From NCBI RefSeq assembly GCF_025118155.1, contig NW_026251392.1, positions 868,001 to 932,000 of the forward strand: DNA of 64,000 nucleotides, read 5' to 3'. Position numbers and translations under genes: made by a program. The notes beneath the pieces are model-generated. The model saw only the letters and a list, made by a program, of their open reading frames with translations. It did not search any database and had not been told where the DNA came from. The stretch is from Cokeromyces recurvatus. Lineage: Eukaryota; Mucoromycota; Mucoromycetes; Mucorales; Mucoraceae. This document shows, piece after piece, positions 11,147-23,340 of this stretch. Positions within the stretch are counted from its first letter, which is position 1. Each line of letters opens with the position of its first letter.

Positions 11147-11853
11147 ATGTCAAAAGCACGTGTTCCCTATTATTCTTCTGATATAGCAACTTCACCGACA
11201 AAAGGTATTCTACAAAAGTCCCATGATGATTGTGAAACGCATCAATTGCCTGTACCAAAGTAAAATTATAGCTTGATATCCGTTTATACATACATAACAT
11301 GCATAATAGGTTTAAATTAAGATGGGATGAAAATAAATTAAAAATTACCGAAAAGCAAAAAGATAAAGCATTCATGAAAATTGATGAACCAAATACACCG
11401 TTTATTAAATATGATCCTGTTAAGGATAAGGTAATCAATTGGGAAGGTATATATATATACATACATACAAACGTACAGATGAAAAAAAAAAAAAAAAAAA
11501 AAAGACAAATAAATAAATATTATATAGTTCTCCCTGACAATTTAAGAGCAACAGCATGTGAAGAACCAGAAGAATTTAGTTTGGATAATGAATGTAGTTC
11601 AAATAGTAGGAAAGAAAGTATTTCATTTGGTGGCAGTGAAGAACCAGATGAATGGAAGCAAATTGATGAAAAAGAAAATAAAGATAAAGAGGAAATAGGC
11701 AAGTAAGAATAAAATAGAATGCGAGTAAAATGAATAATTTATTTAAATATAGCTCGGAAACGACATCAAGAATTTGAGAAAAAGAGGGCTCAACATTATT
11801 CACATGTTGGAGATGTTTTACATTATAATATTGATGATTTGGAAGACGATTGA
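11147..11853 (+). CDS. Protein phosphatase 1 inhibitor-2 / Glc8 homologue
   Basis: Four exons (11147-11259, 11310-11446, 11528-11698, 11753-11853) encode an inhibitor-2 protein, the small disordered regulator of type 1 protein phosphatase. The three PP1-contact segments are present in order: KGILQK near residue 20, then KLRWDENKLKITEKQKDKAF followed by MKIDEPNTPF (which contains the TP site phosphorylated in I-2/Glc8), and KRHQEFEKKRAQHYSHVGDV near the C-terminus. The last segment is the helix that sits over the PP1 active site. The intron before it (11699-11752) starts with GCAAGT; only this GC donor keeps the conserved KRHQEFEKKRAQHY helix in frame. The more usual-looking GT at 11703 shifts the frame and stops after a few codons. 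The protein is short and acidic between the motifs, as in the family. Confidence 0.88.
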
Positions 11854-12163
11854 GAGCATAAAGAAAGACTGACTTGTGATATCTATTCTATTTTATTAAC
11901 ACTATCCTATTGCTGTTCATAATGATAATAAAACGACCTTGTATATAAAAATACATTATTATATGAAAAAGTATATATTTATATATATATCCTTTTATAC
12001 CATAAAAGATATAATAAGATAAATAATTTCGATATGTTATTCACTGAGATGGATATGTGAGTTATATGGTATATCACTATTATCCTCCCTGTCTTCAATA
12101 CAACTACTAATATAGTCATCATCTTTATCTGTTGTTTACATTATTAGTAAAAACAAAGCTAGA

Positions 12164-12937
12164 TTACAATATCTCTCCTCTTATTGACAATATACGTCTT
12201 GAATGATAATGGTCCTATAGAACCATAAGTTAAAAATATATATAAAACTAGATATAGTATATATATATGTACCTCATTTTTAAGTTCGTTATTAGTTATA
12301 CTATTGCTATTGTTACTACTAATACTACTGCTACTATTGCTACTACTGATACTATTGCTACTGCTACGGCTGCTGCTACTGCTACTGCTACTGCTACTGT
12401 TATTCATTATAGCATAGCAGCCATTTGTATTTGCCCGTAATGCTTCTCTTTCATACTTTTCTTTTTCAAATAGAGTCATATTATCCCAAAGGTTAGAAGC
12501 CAATAAGGTTATCTCATAAGATACAAGTTTATCTTTATATCCTATTGCTACTTCATTTACTAGTATATCAAATGCTGTTGTTGGTTTTGATAGAGTATAT
12601 TTTTGTCTTTGTCGTTTATGATTGTTTTTATAATATTGTATTTCCCTTTCCGTTATTGTAGATTGTGTTCTATGATGGTTATGATTAGCATCTATGTAGT
12701 TATTATCATAATACATGAGAGCACTCTTTGGTATTATATCTATTATATATATTTATATATATATATATAATTAGGATGTTTGGGACTATACTCTACAATA
12801 GATACTACTTGCCATTTTGTTCATGAATGTCATGGTTTATAATAATAGGCGTAGCAAGGGGAACACCTCTAGCTGTTACTATAGCTCTTTGGAGTAACTA
12901 TGATTTATAATAAGTATGTTTGATAATAATGCATGTC

Positions 12938-12972
<35 letters not shown>

Positions 12973-13093
12973 TACTCGTCTATGTCCTCTTTTAACACAA
13001 AGTGTTATTAAATCTGATTCAGTAATATCAAATAACTAATTTTGTTTAATAAATAATAAAAAAGGAAAAAAACAATAGATTTTAGACTATTGC

Positions 13094-13124
<31 letters not shown>

Positions 13125-13294
13125 GAAAAAAAAATTACAGATGATAGTCTATCAAATCCTTCAGAGATAAAAGTATCAAGATATTGCGATAAATTATAAG
13201 TGTAAAGGAATTTTCTTAATTGATCAAGCTGAATCTGTTCGTTATCTGCTTCATTAACAAATGTAAAACTAAAAATATTGTAATTTTGACTCAT
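12164..13294 (-). CDS. SAM domain plus degenerate HMG-box protein
   Basis: Five exons (13139-13294, 12976-13035, 12813-12897, 12273-12739, 12164-12214) give one phase-consistent protein. Residues ~25-85 form a SAM domain: LRKFLYTYNLSQYLDTFISE, DITESDLITLCVKRGHRR, then LLQRAIVTARGVPLATP. A second domain resembles an HMG box, with SKPTTAFDILVNEVA, LASNLWDNM and FEKEKYEREALRAN. The first HMG tryptophan position looks unusual, so DNA binding is an inference. A long Ser/Asn homopolymer follows, then a basic tail. Intron 3 (12740-12812) is best spliced from GCAAGT to an ATAATAG acceptor. A GT donor 4 nt further in would require a less likely acceptor in purine-rich sequence. SAM+HMG architectures in fungi are usually transcription regulators. 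It is not flanked by the TPT and helicase genes of the Mucorales sex locus. Confidence 0.72.
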
Positions 13295-15495
13295 TGCACT
13301 AATGCTTTTTTTTTTTTTTTCTTTTTAATAATAATGTATGAATTACTGCAAGATTAGATTAATGAAATAACTCCAATATGTTTATTTCCCCTTAGGTACT
13401 TTATATTTAGTATATATTAGTCTTGACAGTAATAATAATAATAATAAAATAAAAAATAGGCAGATAGAAATAGAAAAGTTTAAATAAGAAATCATAATTG
13501 GATATTGTTACTTTGTTTCTTTTGGTTAGACCCCTTTATTTTTTTTTTCTTTTTTTTTCTTTTTTTCTTTTTTTTGATTAACCTATCACGATTGTTATCA
13601 AACATGTACTTTTTCTTGCTACAAAAGGTTAAAACTAAAGGTTTATTAGTAATGAAAAGTAGGAAATGGGGTGACAAGTAATCTTTCCTAAACAATACAT
13701 TCATAATCTTCTTTTGTCTCTTGTATTTAATGCTCTAACCTTTTGTAAATGATATTCCCCTATTTCTTGATCCAAGTTGTAAAATCTAGACATATCACTA
13801 ATTATGAACCAACTTTGATTTCCCTAATGAAATACAATACGTACTTTAAAAATATTTTTTTTTTTTTCGCTCTAATGCTATCAACTCATGATTGGTGTTA
13901 TTGGCCTTCCCCTCCTTTATATAGCGATGATCAGTATGAGCTTAAATTTTTCGTAGTAGTAGTAGTAGTAGTAGTAGTATGATGATATACAATAAATTAT
14001 TTGAAGAAAGGAGGGGAGGGGAAGGGGGGAAAAAAAGTTTTTTTTTTTTTTTTTTCTAGTAATTTGATCAAAACTTTCCACTAATACAGAATTAAGTTTA
14101 TCTATTATATTCTTATAAGTAAAGCTAATGTTATAGACAAAATGAATAAAATGAAGGGGTTAGATATTTCCATTAAAAGAACATGCCAGTCTCATTACTA
14201 TGAACCACCCGAGTAAAAAGAGGTCAAGTTATGAATAAGGTTCGATTAATATTCAAAGATATATATCCATATAAAAAAAGTAAGTTCTTATACATAAATT
14301 AAATATGTATAAATATAGACAAAAAAAAAGGAGCTGCTCGAAAAGAAAAAGACAGCTATATCTTATTATTGTAATTTTATAGCTATTAGAGAACATTATA
14401 ATAAGATGTATATATGCATATACTGTTGTATTATCCAACGAAGACTATGTATATATGTATGTATGTAGATATATATATATATATTATATAATTTTAGAGT
14501 AGTTGAAATTACCTAGTAGAATAGATATTTATATGCATATACAAAGTTTGTAACCAAAGAGTTTAATAGGAGAAACTATATATACATATAAAGGTAGCTG
14601 TCAAGTCAAAAAGAAATGAAAAAGGAGGAAAAGGGGAATCTTTACTGCCTATATATGCATACTAGATATTGAAATATTTGATGCATTAAAGATGTATACA
14701 TCTATAAAGGATTGAATGTCTAAATAGTAGTTATATATATTTATATATATTTGTAAAATGCTTCTTTTGTTTACCAAATGTCTTTTGTTTTATTTTATAA
14801 GCATATGTAAATAAAGCTATAGAAAGGGAAAACTCATCTTTTATTTTCTCTCCCTGAATACGTAATAAAATAAGCTTTTCATATGTTTATATACAAAAAA
14901 GAAAGGGATGTACTGTTTCTAGACTATATATAACATAACATAACATAACATAAAAAAAAAACTCGTGTTTTTTAATAGAATTGACCTTCAGTCTTTCGAT
15001 TTCCTTCTTTGGACTTTTTTTTTTTTTTTTTTTTGTTTGCATGAAAAAGAAGTGTATCATTCTAAATTGGACTCCTTAAAAAAAAATGCAGTAATGAAAT
15101 GTACTATAAGAGAAGAAAGTAATATGTGTTGTCTAGTAAATTGGCTTTATAACAGACAAGCTTAAAATAAGTTCTAATGAACGTAATAATAATAATAATA
15201 AAAATAATAATAAAAAAAAAGCCCTTAAAATAAAAACTATAATATATTTATTTCAACTTGTATTATTATAATTAACCCTTAATTTTATAATTATAATTAT
15301 AATTATTATTATTATTATTATTATTTAAAGAAAACATATAAAAGTTAACTGTGTGTGTGTGTGTGTGCGTGCGTGCGTGTGTGTGTATGTGTGTTTATAT
15401 ATATTTATATGTATATATAAATGAATATATATTTAAACAGATAGTTTCTTCTTCTTCTTTTTCTTCTTCGTTTTATACCTTCTTTTGTTTATTTT
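13295..15495. other. 2.2-kb gene-free interval between divergent SAM-HMG and zinc-finger genes
   Basis: No convincing coding sequence or RNA gene is seen. It contains TAG/TAA trinucleotide runs, AACAT repeats at 14936-14953, and a GTGTGCGT microsatellite at 15351-15390 just upstream of the zinc-finger ATG. This long upstream region may hold extended regulatory sequence, as is common for transcription-factor genes; that is inference. Confidence 0.6.
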
Positions 15496-16774
15496 ATGTC
15501 ATCTTCTTGTATTCAGCAACAATCTTATCAAGAACATCCTTTGGTTCATGATTGCCAACCTTCTTCTCATTTGTCACAACAAAATTTGAAGTTTATAAAT
15601 CCCAATTCACTTGCTCAACAACAAGAGAACAGTGAAGTTGTTTATGATTTCATGAAGAGGCAACAAGAGAGAAGGTTTAGTTACACGAGTATGTTAACAA
15701 ACCCTGATCATTGTTACATGCCTATGACAACAGCAAACAATAATGATAATCATGAGGAAACGAATAGTCAAAAGGAAACAGCTTTAAGTCATGATTCAAC
15801 AGTGTCACCTCAATCTTCATCTTCTGCTACTACTACCACTACTACTACCTCGGGTATCAGTCCTGTCTCAATCTCTTCTTTTATGGATCCAATTTATGTT
15901 GATTTACATACAAAGGCAATGAATCATCAACAATCCTCTGACTTGTATCGTCATCAACATACTCTGTTAATGGAACAACAATCTAATAATCAGTATCATC
16001 ATCATCATCATCCTATTCAATACTATAATAATTTTGGTCAAGGTAACAATCATTACCATCCTATTTATAATCGTCATCATCCATCGTCCTCAGTACAGCA
16101 GCCTGTTTATTCGACTCATATTCGTCCCATGACACCTGTATCTCCACCATTATTAGTGAAAGATAATAATCATAATTATGGGCCTGATCATAAAAAGCAA
16201 TCTGATATGAATTATTCAAGTATACAAGATACAACAAGAAATAAGAAACAGCCTCGTTCTCGTGGTCGTCGCGTATCCAGTATACCCGGTTGTGGTAATC
16301 GTATGTTTACTTGTACAGCAGATGGTTGTGGGAAAGTATTTAAACGTTCTGAACATCTTAAAAGACATGTTCGATCAATTCATACATTAGAAAAACGTAA
16401 GTGAATAAATAAAGACTTTTTTTTTTTTTGCCTTATCTTATCTCCTTCTAATCTTGCTATTTATTATAATAATAAAAGCATTTGAATGTCCTTATCAAAA
16501 TTGTCATAAACGATTTTCAAGGTCTGATAACTTGAATCAACATATTCGAATTCATCGTCATACAGCTGCTGCTGCAACAACAGCAGCAACAACGGCGACA
16601 ACAGTAACAGCAGCTATTCATAATCGATTCAATACGACAAAGCCATCATTACTAGTAAAGAGTAATAATAATAATAGACTATTATCGGTCAATAATTCAA
16701 CAATTATAAATAATAATTTTCATTCTCATTATACTACAGCTAATAACAACAGTACTTTTTCAAATTTTATTTAA
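15496..16774 (+). CDS. C2H2 zinc-finger transcription factor, Msn2/4-like DNA-binding domain
   Basis: Two exons (15496-16396 and 16489-16774). The first ~260 residues are low complexity (Gln, His, Asn, Ser, Thr-rich), typical of an activation region. Two C-terminal C2H2 fingers follow: CTADGCGKVFKRSEHLKRH and CPYQNCHKRFSRSDNLNQH, joined by a TLEKPFECP linker. The intron falls exactly in the linker, and splicing restores the KPFECP sequence. The specificity helices RSEHLKR and RSDNLNQ match those of Msn2/Msn4/Com2 factors that read the AGGGG stress element, so a similar site is predicted. The tail after the fingers is Ala/Thr-rich and then Asn-rich. The fingers are certain; the target site and stress role are inference from the helix residues. 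Confidence 0.9.
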
Positions 16775-18488
16775 AAATTCTATATCTAACTATGATTCAT
16801 CTTTTCTTTTTTTACTATCATTATTGTTCTCATATAATAATAGTTATATATATGTTCTTTAATTTTTATTTTATTTTATTTTTTCACTTTCTTCTTCATA
16901 ATAACAAGAAATATGTATATACATATATAAATATACATATAAAACATACAACATGATTAGTGTAATAGTCTCCTTTTCTTTTTTTTTTCTTTTTTTTTTT
17001 AAATATATAAATACATATTATAATCTTATTGTGATGGCTCTAAGAAGTTATACTTTAATTAATACATAAATGTATATATTTAAATCTATTTTCAATAAGG
17101 AGTTTAGTGGGTAAATTATACAATAGGGAGATAATGGTAAAGAAGAAGGAAAGGGAGAAATTGACTTAAAAAAAAAGAGAGAGAGAGAAGGAGAGAGAGA
17201 GAAGGAGAGAAGGAGAGAGAGAAAGAAAGAGAGAAGGGCAAGGAGGGAAGAAGAAAGTTAGATGACATCAATCCTATTTATAAAACAGATGGTGTATAAT
17301 AATATAATTATATAAATACGCACTTAGACATGCACAGAAACTTATTAAGATACACCGATAAAATTCTATCATTAAAGTAACATTTAATATGTGCATGTAT
17401 AGAGTAGAGTAGACTTTATTAAACTTGAAATACTAGATGCATTTTAGTTGAGCCCTGTTCAAATAAAAAAAAAAAGAAAAAAAAAGGGATCACGGATACA
17501 AAAGAATTCTATAATTGTACATTATAATTCTTGTGAACACATGTTAAGATTATTTTCAAATAAAGCAATAGAATAGAATGGCAAGCTACTATCGTTATCT
17601 ATTTTTACTACGGCCTTCTGTATCATCATTTACAGAGTCAATTCGTCTAATCATTTTTTAGATTCTTCTATTGTACATAAGGAATTCTATTTAAAGTGTA
17701 ATTAAATAATAAAAATAATAAAACGTCATTACTATCGCAAGTAACAAGAATAATAAGCTTATTCAAAATCACGGGAAATGGGCCTTATAAACAATAACAG
17801 AATGATATTGAATATAGAATTCTGTTAACAGAAAAAAAAAAAAAACGCTGCTTAATTTAAACTTTTGTCATATTTAGTTTACAAAAAGTAACACAGCTAC
17901 TAGTCGTTACTAACAGTAAAGTTTATTATTATGTTCCTGAATTATTTCAACACAACACAATCTTTTTTTTTTTCAATTCCTTTTATAATGAACGTTCATA
18001 TTTTTCCTTTAACTTCTTCTTGTCAATTGCAACAAGTCTTAATTAAAGGTTTGAATATGCTAAATAGTAAATACCAAGACCCTTTTTTTTCCATTTTTTT
18101 TTTTATCTCTTAGAACAATCATTGCTAACTATAACAGCCCCTTGTCTCTAAGTGTTGATTTCTAAGAAAGATCTACACTCTGTTGCATAATTAAATACTT
18201 TATATTCCTCAAGATATAACACGACCCATGTCATCAAGCTATCTTCTTGACATGCAACAGTCAAAAAGTTAGATACCTTGGAATTTAATTTCAGCAATTT
18301 TATTTTTATCCCAAGAAATATATTTTTAGTATCTTAATAAAATGTCTTTTATTATACATAATGAAATAATATATTATTTGCAGTATTTTTGCTATTTTCG
18401 ATATACAGATATTTCTGCTTTCAATACTTTATTATAGGCCCTTTTTTATTATTATTGTTGTTATCTTCCTATGTTTACTGACTATTCG

Positions 18489-18536
<48 letters not shown>

Positions 18537-18865
18537 AATTTTTTTTTTCCCTACGTCATTTGTTACTAGAGCTGTCATTATCACTCATCTTGATTTCATA
18601 CAGAGAACTATTGTTTCACTTATATTCTCTTTGAGTGAATAATAAAAATCGTACTATTTTTTTTTTCAAGCTTTCCATAGATGCATGCATGCATGCATGC
18701 ATGCATCTATATATACACATATACATTAATAAATGTGTAACGTTAAACAATCATGATTACACGTAGAGTACAGATATTAGTAACAATAAAGGCCCGACAC
18801 ATAATATGCAAGTTAGGGACATTTGTACTTAAATATTAGACATTACAGACATATTACATTAAATA

Positions 18866-18897
<32 letters not shown>

Positions 18898-18934
18898 TTT
18901 TTTTTTAATAATAATAAATAATATTAAATTATCA
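16775..18934. other. Convergent 3' intergenic region, low complexity
   Basis: No gene is supported here. Notable simple repeats are a GAGA-rich purine tract at 17176-17240, a T run of about 40 nt near 18491-18530, an ATGC repeat (18681-18706) that is self-complementary, and a TATG repeat (18868-18896). Frames are broken by stops throughout. Confidence 0.65.
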
Positions 18935-19740
18935 TTAGAAGAATTGTATTAAAGTAAAAATAAAAGTGACCAAAAGAAGGAGCTTGGATAGATGTTGAAC
19001 ATGAGTGGTATTAGCTGAGTTAATTTGATTGTAGATACTTTGGAAAGATGTGGTAGAACTACTAGGAACAGAGGACGCTGTACCAGAAGCAAGGGCTGTG
19101 GATGAAGGAGTTTTAGGTGCTGCACCAATTGTAATTGGAATACTAACATTTGTTTGAGAGAAGCCATCAACAAAGGCGACCTAAATAACACATAATATTA
19201 AATATCTTCATTCACTCACTCACTCACTCACTCACTCACTCTCTCGTCTACTTACTATATAATCTCCAGCAGTTGTATTAGAAGGAATGTTATACTATGA
19301 ATATAAAGAAAACAAATTAATCTCTTCCTTTAGATGGGATTCAACAAAATAATAATAATACTTTACATTGAATTGATGTTCATAGACAGTAGCGCCGTCT
19401 ATTTCCTTTCGAAAGCTAAAGCCCTGACTAATATCAGCAGAGGCAGTTAGAACTTTATAGTAATCGTTGCTACCAGTTAACACAATTGAAAGTTGAAGAT
19501 CTATTATATAACAAAAAAATAAATAAATAAAATTCTCTCTCTCTCTCCAGCTACTATGCATTATTATTATTTACTGTCAGAAGTAGCATTATCTGCAATA
19601 TCGTAAATACAAGGAAGCGCTTGACTAGCAACGTAAGGTGCATTAACCTTTGGAGACGTCACGTTATATAAGTATGTTGGGGATCGAACCTGTGCATTAA
19701 CAGCGATAAACAAAGCAGACAATAAGATGTAGAATTTCAT
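18935..19740 (-). CDS. Secreted GPI-anchored Ser/Thr-rich wall protein, KNH/Kre9-like
   Basis: Four exons (19575-19740, 19367-19500, 19256-19294, 18935-19180) join in phase. The protein begins with a signal peptide (MKFYILLSALFIAVNAQV), followed by a beta-rich domain of about 100 residues with SPTYLYNVTSPKVNAPYV, LSIVLTGSNDYYKVLTASAD and TTAGDYIVAFVDG. That pattern matches the Ser-Thr-rich GPI-anchored membrane family that includes Kre9/Knh1. A Ser/Thr/Ala-rich stalk follows, then a hydrophobic C-terminal tail (LLLLVTFIFTLIQFF) with no basic residues after it, as expected for a GPI attachment signal. Several Asn-X-Ser/Thr sites are present. It is likely exported to the cell surface or wall; a role in beta-1,6-glucan assembly is only a family-based guess. 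Confidence 0.75.
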
Positions 19741-20265
19741 TGTTACTTTATAAAAAAAAAAAATAAATAAATAAAAAAAAAAAAAAAGGGATAAAAAATA
19801 AAATAAAATAATTTATTACTGCTACTTTCTTTCTTTCTTTTTAAAGAAGAAGGAGATCGAAGGTGGCCAATTAAATTGAATTTATAATTAGCATTTTACC
19901 CTTGTTCCTTCCAACCTTTTTAATTTTTGCCTTTTTATTAATGAAACAACTGTGTTTCTTATCCATCATTTTGAATGGTTAATTATAAATTAAGCTTTTT
20001 TTTTTTACATATCCCAGGTGAACTATGCTAGGAACCTTCTTCTTCTATTAGAAAAGAAAAAAAAAAGAAAAAAGAAAAGAAAAAAAAAAGTACTACACTA
20101 ATTTGGCCTTGCTTCTTCAGGTATAAGATCACGTATACAAATTTATATATAAGAAATAAACAAATAAAAATGGCGGGTTTACAAGTTTACTATTTTTGTT
20201 TAATTTTTCTATTTAAAGGAATACTTGCTGTGTTGTTGTTAAAAGACCAATTTATTACAGTAAAA
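19741..20265. other. Short intergenic spacer with A-rich runs
   Basis: This lies upstream of the GPI protein and downstream of the RlmN stop. It contains A-rich runs at 19750-19800 and 20050-20090 and nothing coding. Confidence 0.6.
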
Positions 20266-21769
20266 TTAAAAAACTTTCTTTTTCTTCTTTTTTTCTTCTG
20301 AGCTTTTTAATTGGCCACATGCTGCCATAATATCTAAAATAAATAAACGTTAATTTATTACCTACTATTGAGCGTATATCTTTCTCATACCTTGTCCTCT
20401 TGGTCGACGAATGGTACAATGAACACCCCCATCTATTACTGTTTGTGCAAATCTTTCGATATGTTCCATCTTTGTTGACTCATAATTACTTCCAGGCCAA
20501 GGATTAAAAGGTCTATCATGGTTGTAACATAAATAACCATGCAAAATAAATTATATGAATTGTACTTACATTAAATTAACATGGGCTGGTAACTGTTTTA
20601 AAAGCTTAACTAAAGCTTTTGCCTCAAAAAGTGAATCATTAACTTGATGCAACATGACATACTCAAATGTAATTCTTTTTCTATTATTGTGATTATTCAT
20701 GGCATGAGCATACATCCTACAAGCCTCTAATACTGTCTCTAACGGATATGTTTTGTTTAAAGGCACTAAAATATCCCTTATTGAATTATGAGTCGCATGA
20801 AGTGAGATTGCCAGTGAAACACCTAATTCTGTTGCAATTTTAGGAATCAATGGTGCCACGCCTGATGTCGATATTGTAATTTTTGATTTTGACCAATTTA
20901 ATCCATCAGCATCTGTCAATATTTTGATTGCCTTACTTACATTCCTCCAATTATAAAGGGGTTCACCTTGTCCCATGAAAACCATATTCGATATGATTCT
21001 TTTTTTATTTTCAATATTTAAAGGAAAATCATCAGAATGACTGGCTGCAATCATATATTGCCCTACAACTATATATCAGAGTAATCGAATAGAGTTAAAG
21101 AAACCAATGTATACATATATACATATATATATATATAGTTATTCACTATAGAATACCTTCTCCAGATGTTAAGCTTCTTTCTAATTTTTGAGTTCCTGTA
21201 TGACAAAAACTACATTTGAGAGAACAACCTATTTGAGATGAAACACATAAAGTAGATCGTTTAGATTCGGGTATAATCACAGTCTCTACAATGGCTCTAG
21301 GATCTTCTTTAGTATTGAATCCAATCAAAAACTTTCTTGTTTTATCAAGTGCTATTTTATCAAGCTAATAATATTGATTAGTTTTTTTTTTTCTTTCTTT
21401 AAATACAACTGTGACAAAGTAATCGTTTTGTATGTTTGTATATGTATACAATAATCTAACCTTGACTTCACCATAATTAATTTCATATTGGCTCATCAAT
21501 TCTGCTCGAAGATCTTTTGGAAGGTTTGGCATATCATTGAAATGAGTTTTTCCTCTTTTATACATGTGTTGCCAGATTTGTAAAGCAATGTATTTCTTTG
21601 CTTGTGGTATTGTTCTCTTTATTTCATTTTGTAATTCTTCCAAGGTTAGACCGATCAAATTAGTCTTTTTATTTATTATTTGTGTAGATCTAGAAGAAGG
21701 TAAATGAAGATCACTGATAGATGCAAATCTCCTAATCGATCCATAAAAGACTGTTGATCGTCGGAGCAT
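20266..21769 (-). CDS. RlmN/Cfr-family radical SAM RNA methyltransferase, probably mitochondrial
   Basis: Five exons encode an adenine-C2 methyltransferase of the RlmN type, which methylates A2503 of large-subunit rRNA and some tRNAs in bacteria. The start gives an Arg-rich, acid-free N-terminus ([18 protein letters not shown]) that looks like a mitochondrial presequence. The N-terminal accessory domain ([21 protein letters not shown]) is followed by [11 protein letters not shown] and [11 protein letters not shown]. These supply one of the two catalytic cysteines and the CxxxCxxC iron-sulfur motif. [37 protein letters not shown] and the final AACGQL cysteine complete the family set. The last exon ends in a Lys-rich tail. 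All key residues are present, so an active enzyme is expected. The mitochondrial target is inference. Confidence 0.9.
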
Positions 21770-22105
21770 TTGTGTATTAGAATGGATATTAGTAAATGAC
21801 AGCTATTGTTAACAGGGTGTGCTGCTGTAATAACAGTCAATTTTGAGATTTTTTTTATATGTATTTTGATTGGAGGATAAAATGAACGACTTTTTTTTTT
21901 TTTTTTCCCTAGTCGGCATAATTTTCAATAATACATGTTATGCTAGGATTTTTTTTTATCTTTATAAAGAATAGACGGCAATACAGTATGAATACCAATG
22001 AAGATAGGTTGTTGTGTACAGCCTTTTATAAATCAAATAAAAATCCATCTTATTATTTAGAATAGAATAGAGTAATAAGATTTATTAAAAATTACACTGC
22101 TAAAG
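21770..22105. other. Intergenic spacer between RlmN and MRG15
   Basis: AT-rich spacer containing the RlmN promoter and the MRG15 3' end. I see no coding or structured element. Confidence 0.55.
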
Positions 22106-23340
22106 TTAATCAACATTGGACAAAGCTACATAACCTGGTGCAGCATTCTCATATTCTGCTTGAAATAATTGCTTTTGTTGTTTCTGCATAAATCTATTTA
22201 ATATGAAAATATAAATTTATATGTAAAAAAAAAAGTACCCTTAGTATTAATTACCTTAAAATGTCTGTTAAATAACTCATTAGGACTTCAGCTGTATCAG
22301 GATCCATGTCTGTGTGTGCAATTAAACCAGGTATTTGAACTATAACAAAAGAAATGTAAACATGACTCTTTTTTTTTGATAATCCTTTTTCTTTTCTTTT
22401 TACCAAATAATCTCAAGAAATGTTCGGCGCCATAAATATCAACTAACTCTTTATCAGGGTAATCTTTTCTAATATTAGCATATTGATGTCTTTCAAATCT
22501 ATATAATAGCATGGATCCTAATGCCTTGTTGAAATAAATACGTAAACCATGTAACACTTCTTCTAACAAATCTTCGTTTCTGTTTATATGTGTTTATAGT
22601 AAGAATAAGAATCCATTACATAATCATAGTGAACTTACAATTGATTATTTCCTTTTTTATCTCTTTTAAATCTTTTATATCTTGCTAAAACATCATTTAC
22701 TGTAATCGTTCTGGGTAGTGTAACTAATTGTTGATTCTTTGTCACATTTTCCCAATCATCAACCAGTTGGCCTTTGAGTGTATCGGGTATATCAAGCCTT
22801 AATTCTGGTTTATTTAAATAACTCTCCTCTTCCTCATCCAGTTTTGCCTTTTTACTGCCATCTAATGAATCATTATCTTCCTCATTTAATGTAGACATCT
22901 TTTTGCCATCTTTTTTAGAAAGATAAAACGATTTTAGTCTTGATTGCATCTTAAGATTCTCTTCAGACCAACGTAATATTCTTGTTTCGGGTACCCATTC
23001 ATCCCAACTAATGTGTATATATTTATCAAGTAAGTGAGTTGGTCAATATTAAAACATGTATACTTCTAACTATCTTTGCCTTCTTTTCCAGCCTTTATAA
23101 TGTACAAAATAATAAGGACCTGTCAATTCTGGATCTTTATCCATCCAATTTCGATCAAGAATCTATTATTTCAATTAAGTACATATTAAAAAAAAAAAGA
23201 AAGAAAAGAAAAGAAAGCCCCTCTTTGCAGTTATTTACTTTTGCTTCATAAATCAAAGGACCATGATAACATAATACTTTTTCATTTAACTCATAAGATA
23301 ATTTATCATTCATTATTTCTGAGTTGTCTTTTACTGACAT
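22106..23340 (-). CDS. MRG15/Eaf3/Alp13 chromodomain protein
   Basis: A multi-exon gene for the MRG-family subunit of NuA4 acetyltransferase and Rpd3S-type deacetylase complexes. The N-terminus has a chromo-barrel: ELNEKVLCYHGPLIYEAK, then WMDKDPELTGPYYFVHYKGW and WDEWVPETRILRW. A short acidic/basic linker (residues about 85-135) leads to the MRG domain, with LRLDIPDTLKGQLVDDWENV, LPRTITVNDVLARYKRF, LRIYFNKALGSMLLYRFE, VDIYGAEHFLRLF and the C-terminal helices that end in VALSNVD. The intron inside the chromodomain (23008-23079) most likely uses a GC donor (GCAAAG). This gives exactly three residues between HYKGW and WDEWV, as in the family; the alternative GT donor 9 nt later would insert three extra residues. 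Nuclear, likely binding methylated H3K36. Confidence 0.9.

Noticed and set aside
12164..13294. HMG gene as a Mucorales sex-locus gene (sexM/sexP)
   Set aside because: Flanking genes are not the triose-phosphate transporter and RNA helicase of that locus, and this protein has a SAM domain.
18681..18706. Self-complementary ATGC repeat as a possible regulatory hairpin
   Set aside because: Simple microsatellites of this kind are common in the window; no link to a gene.
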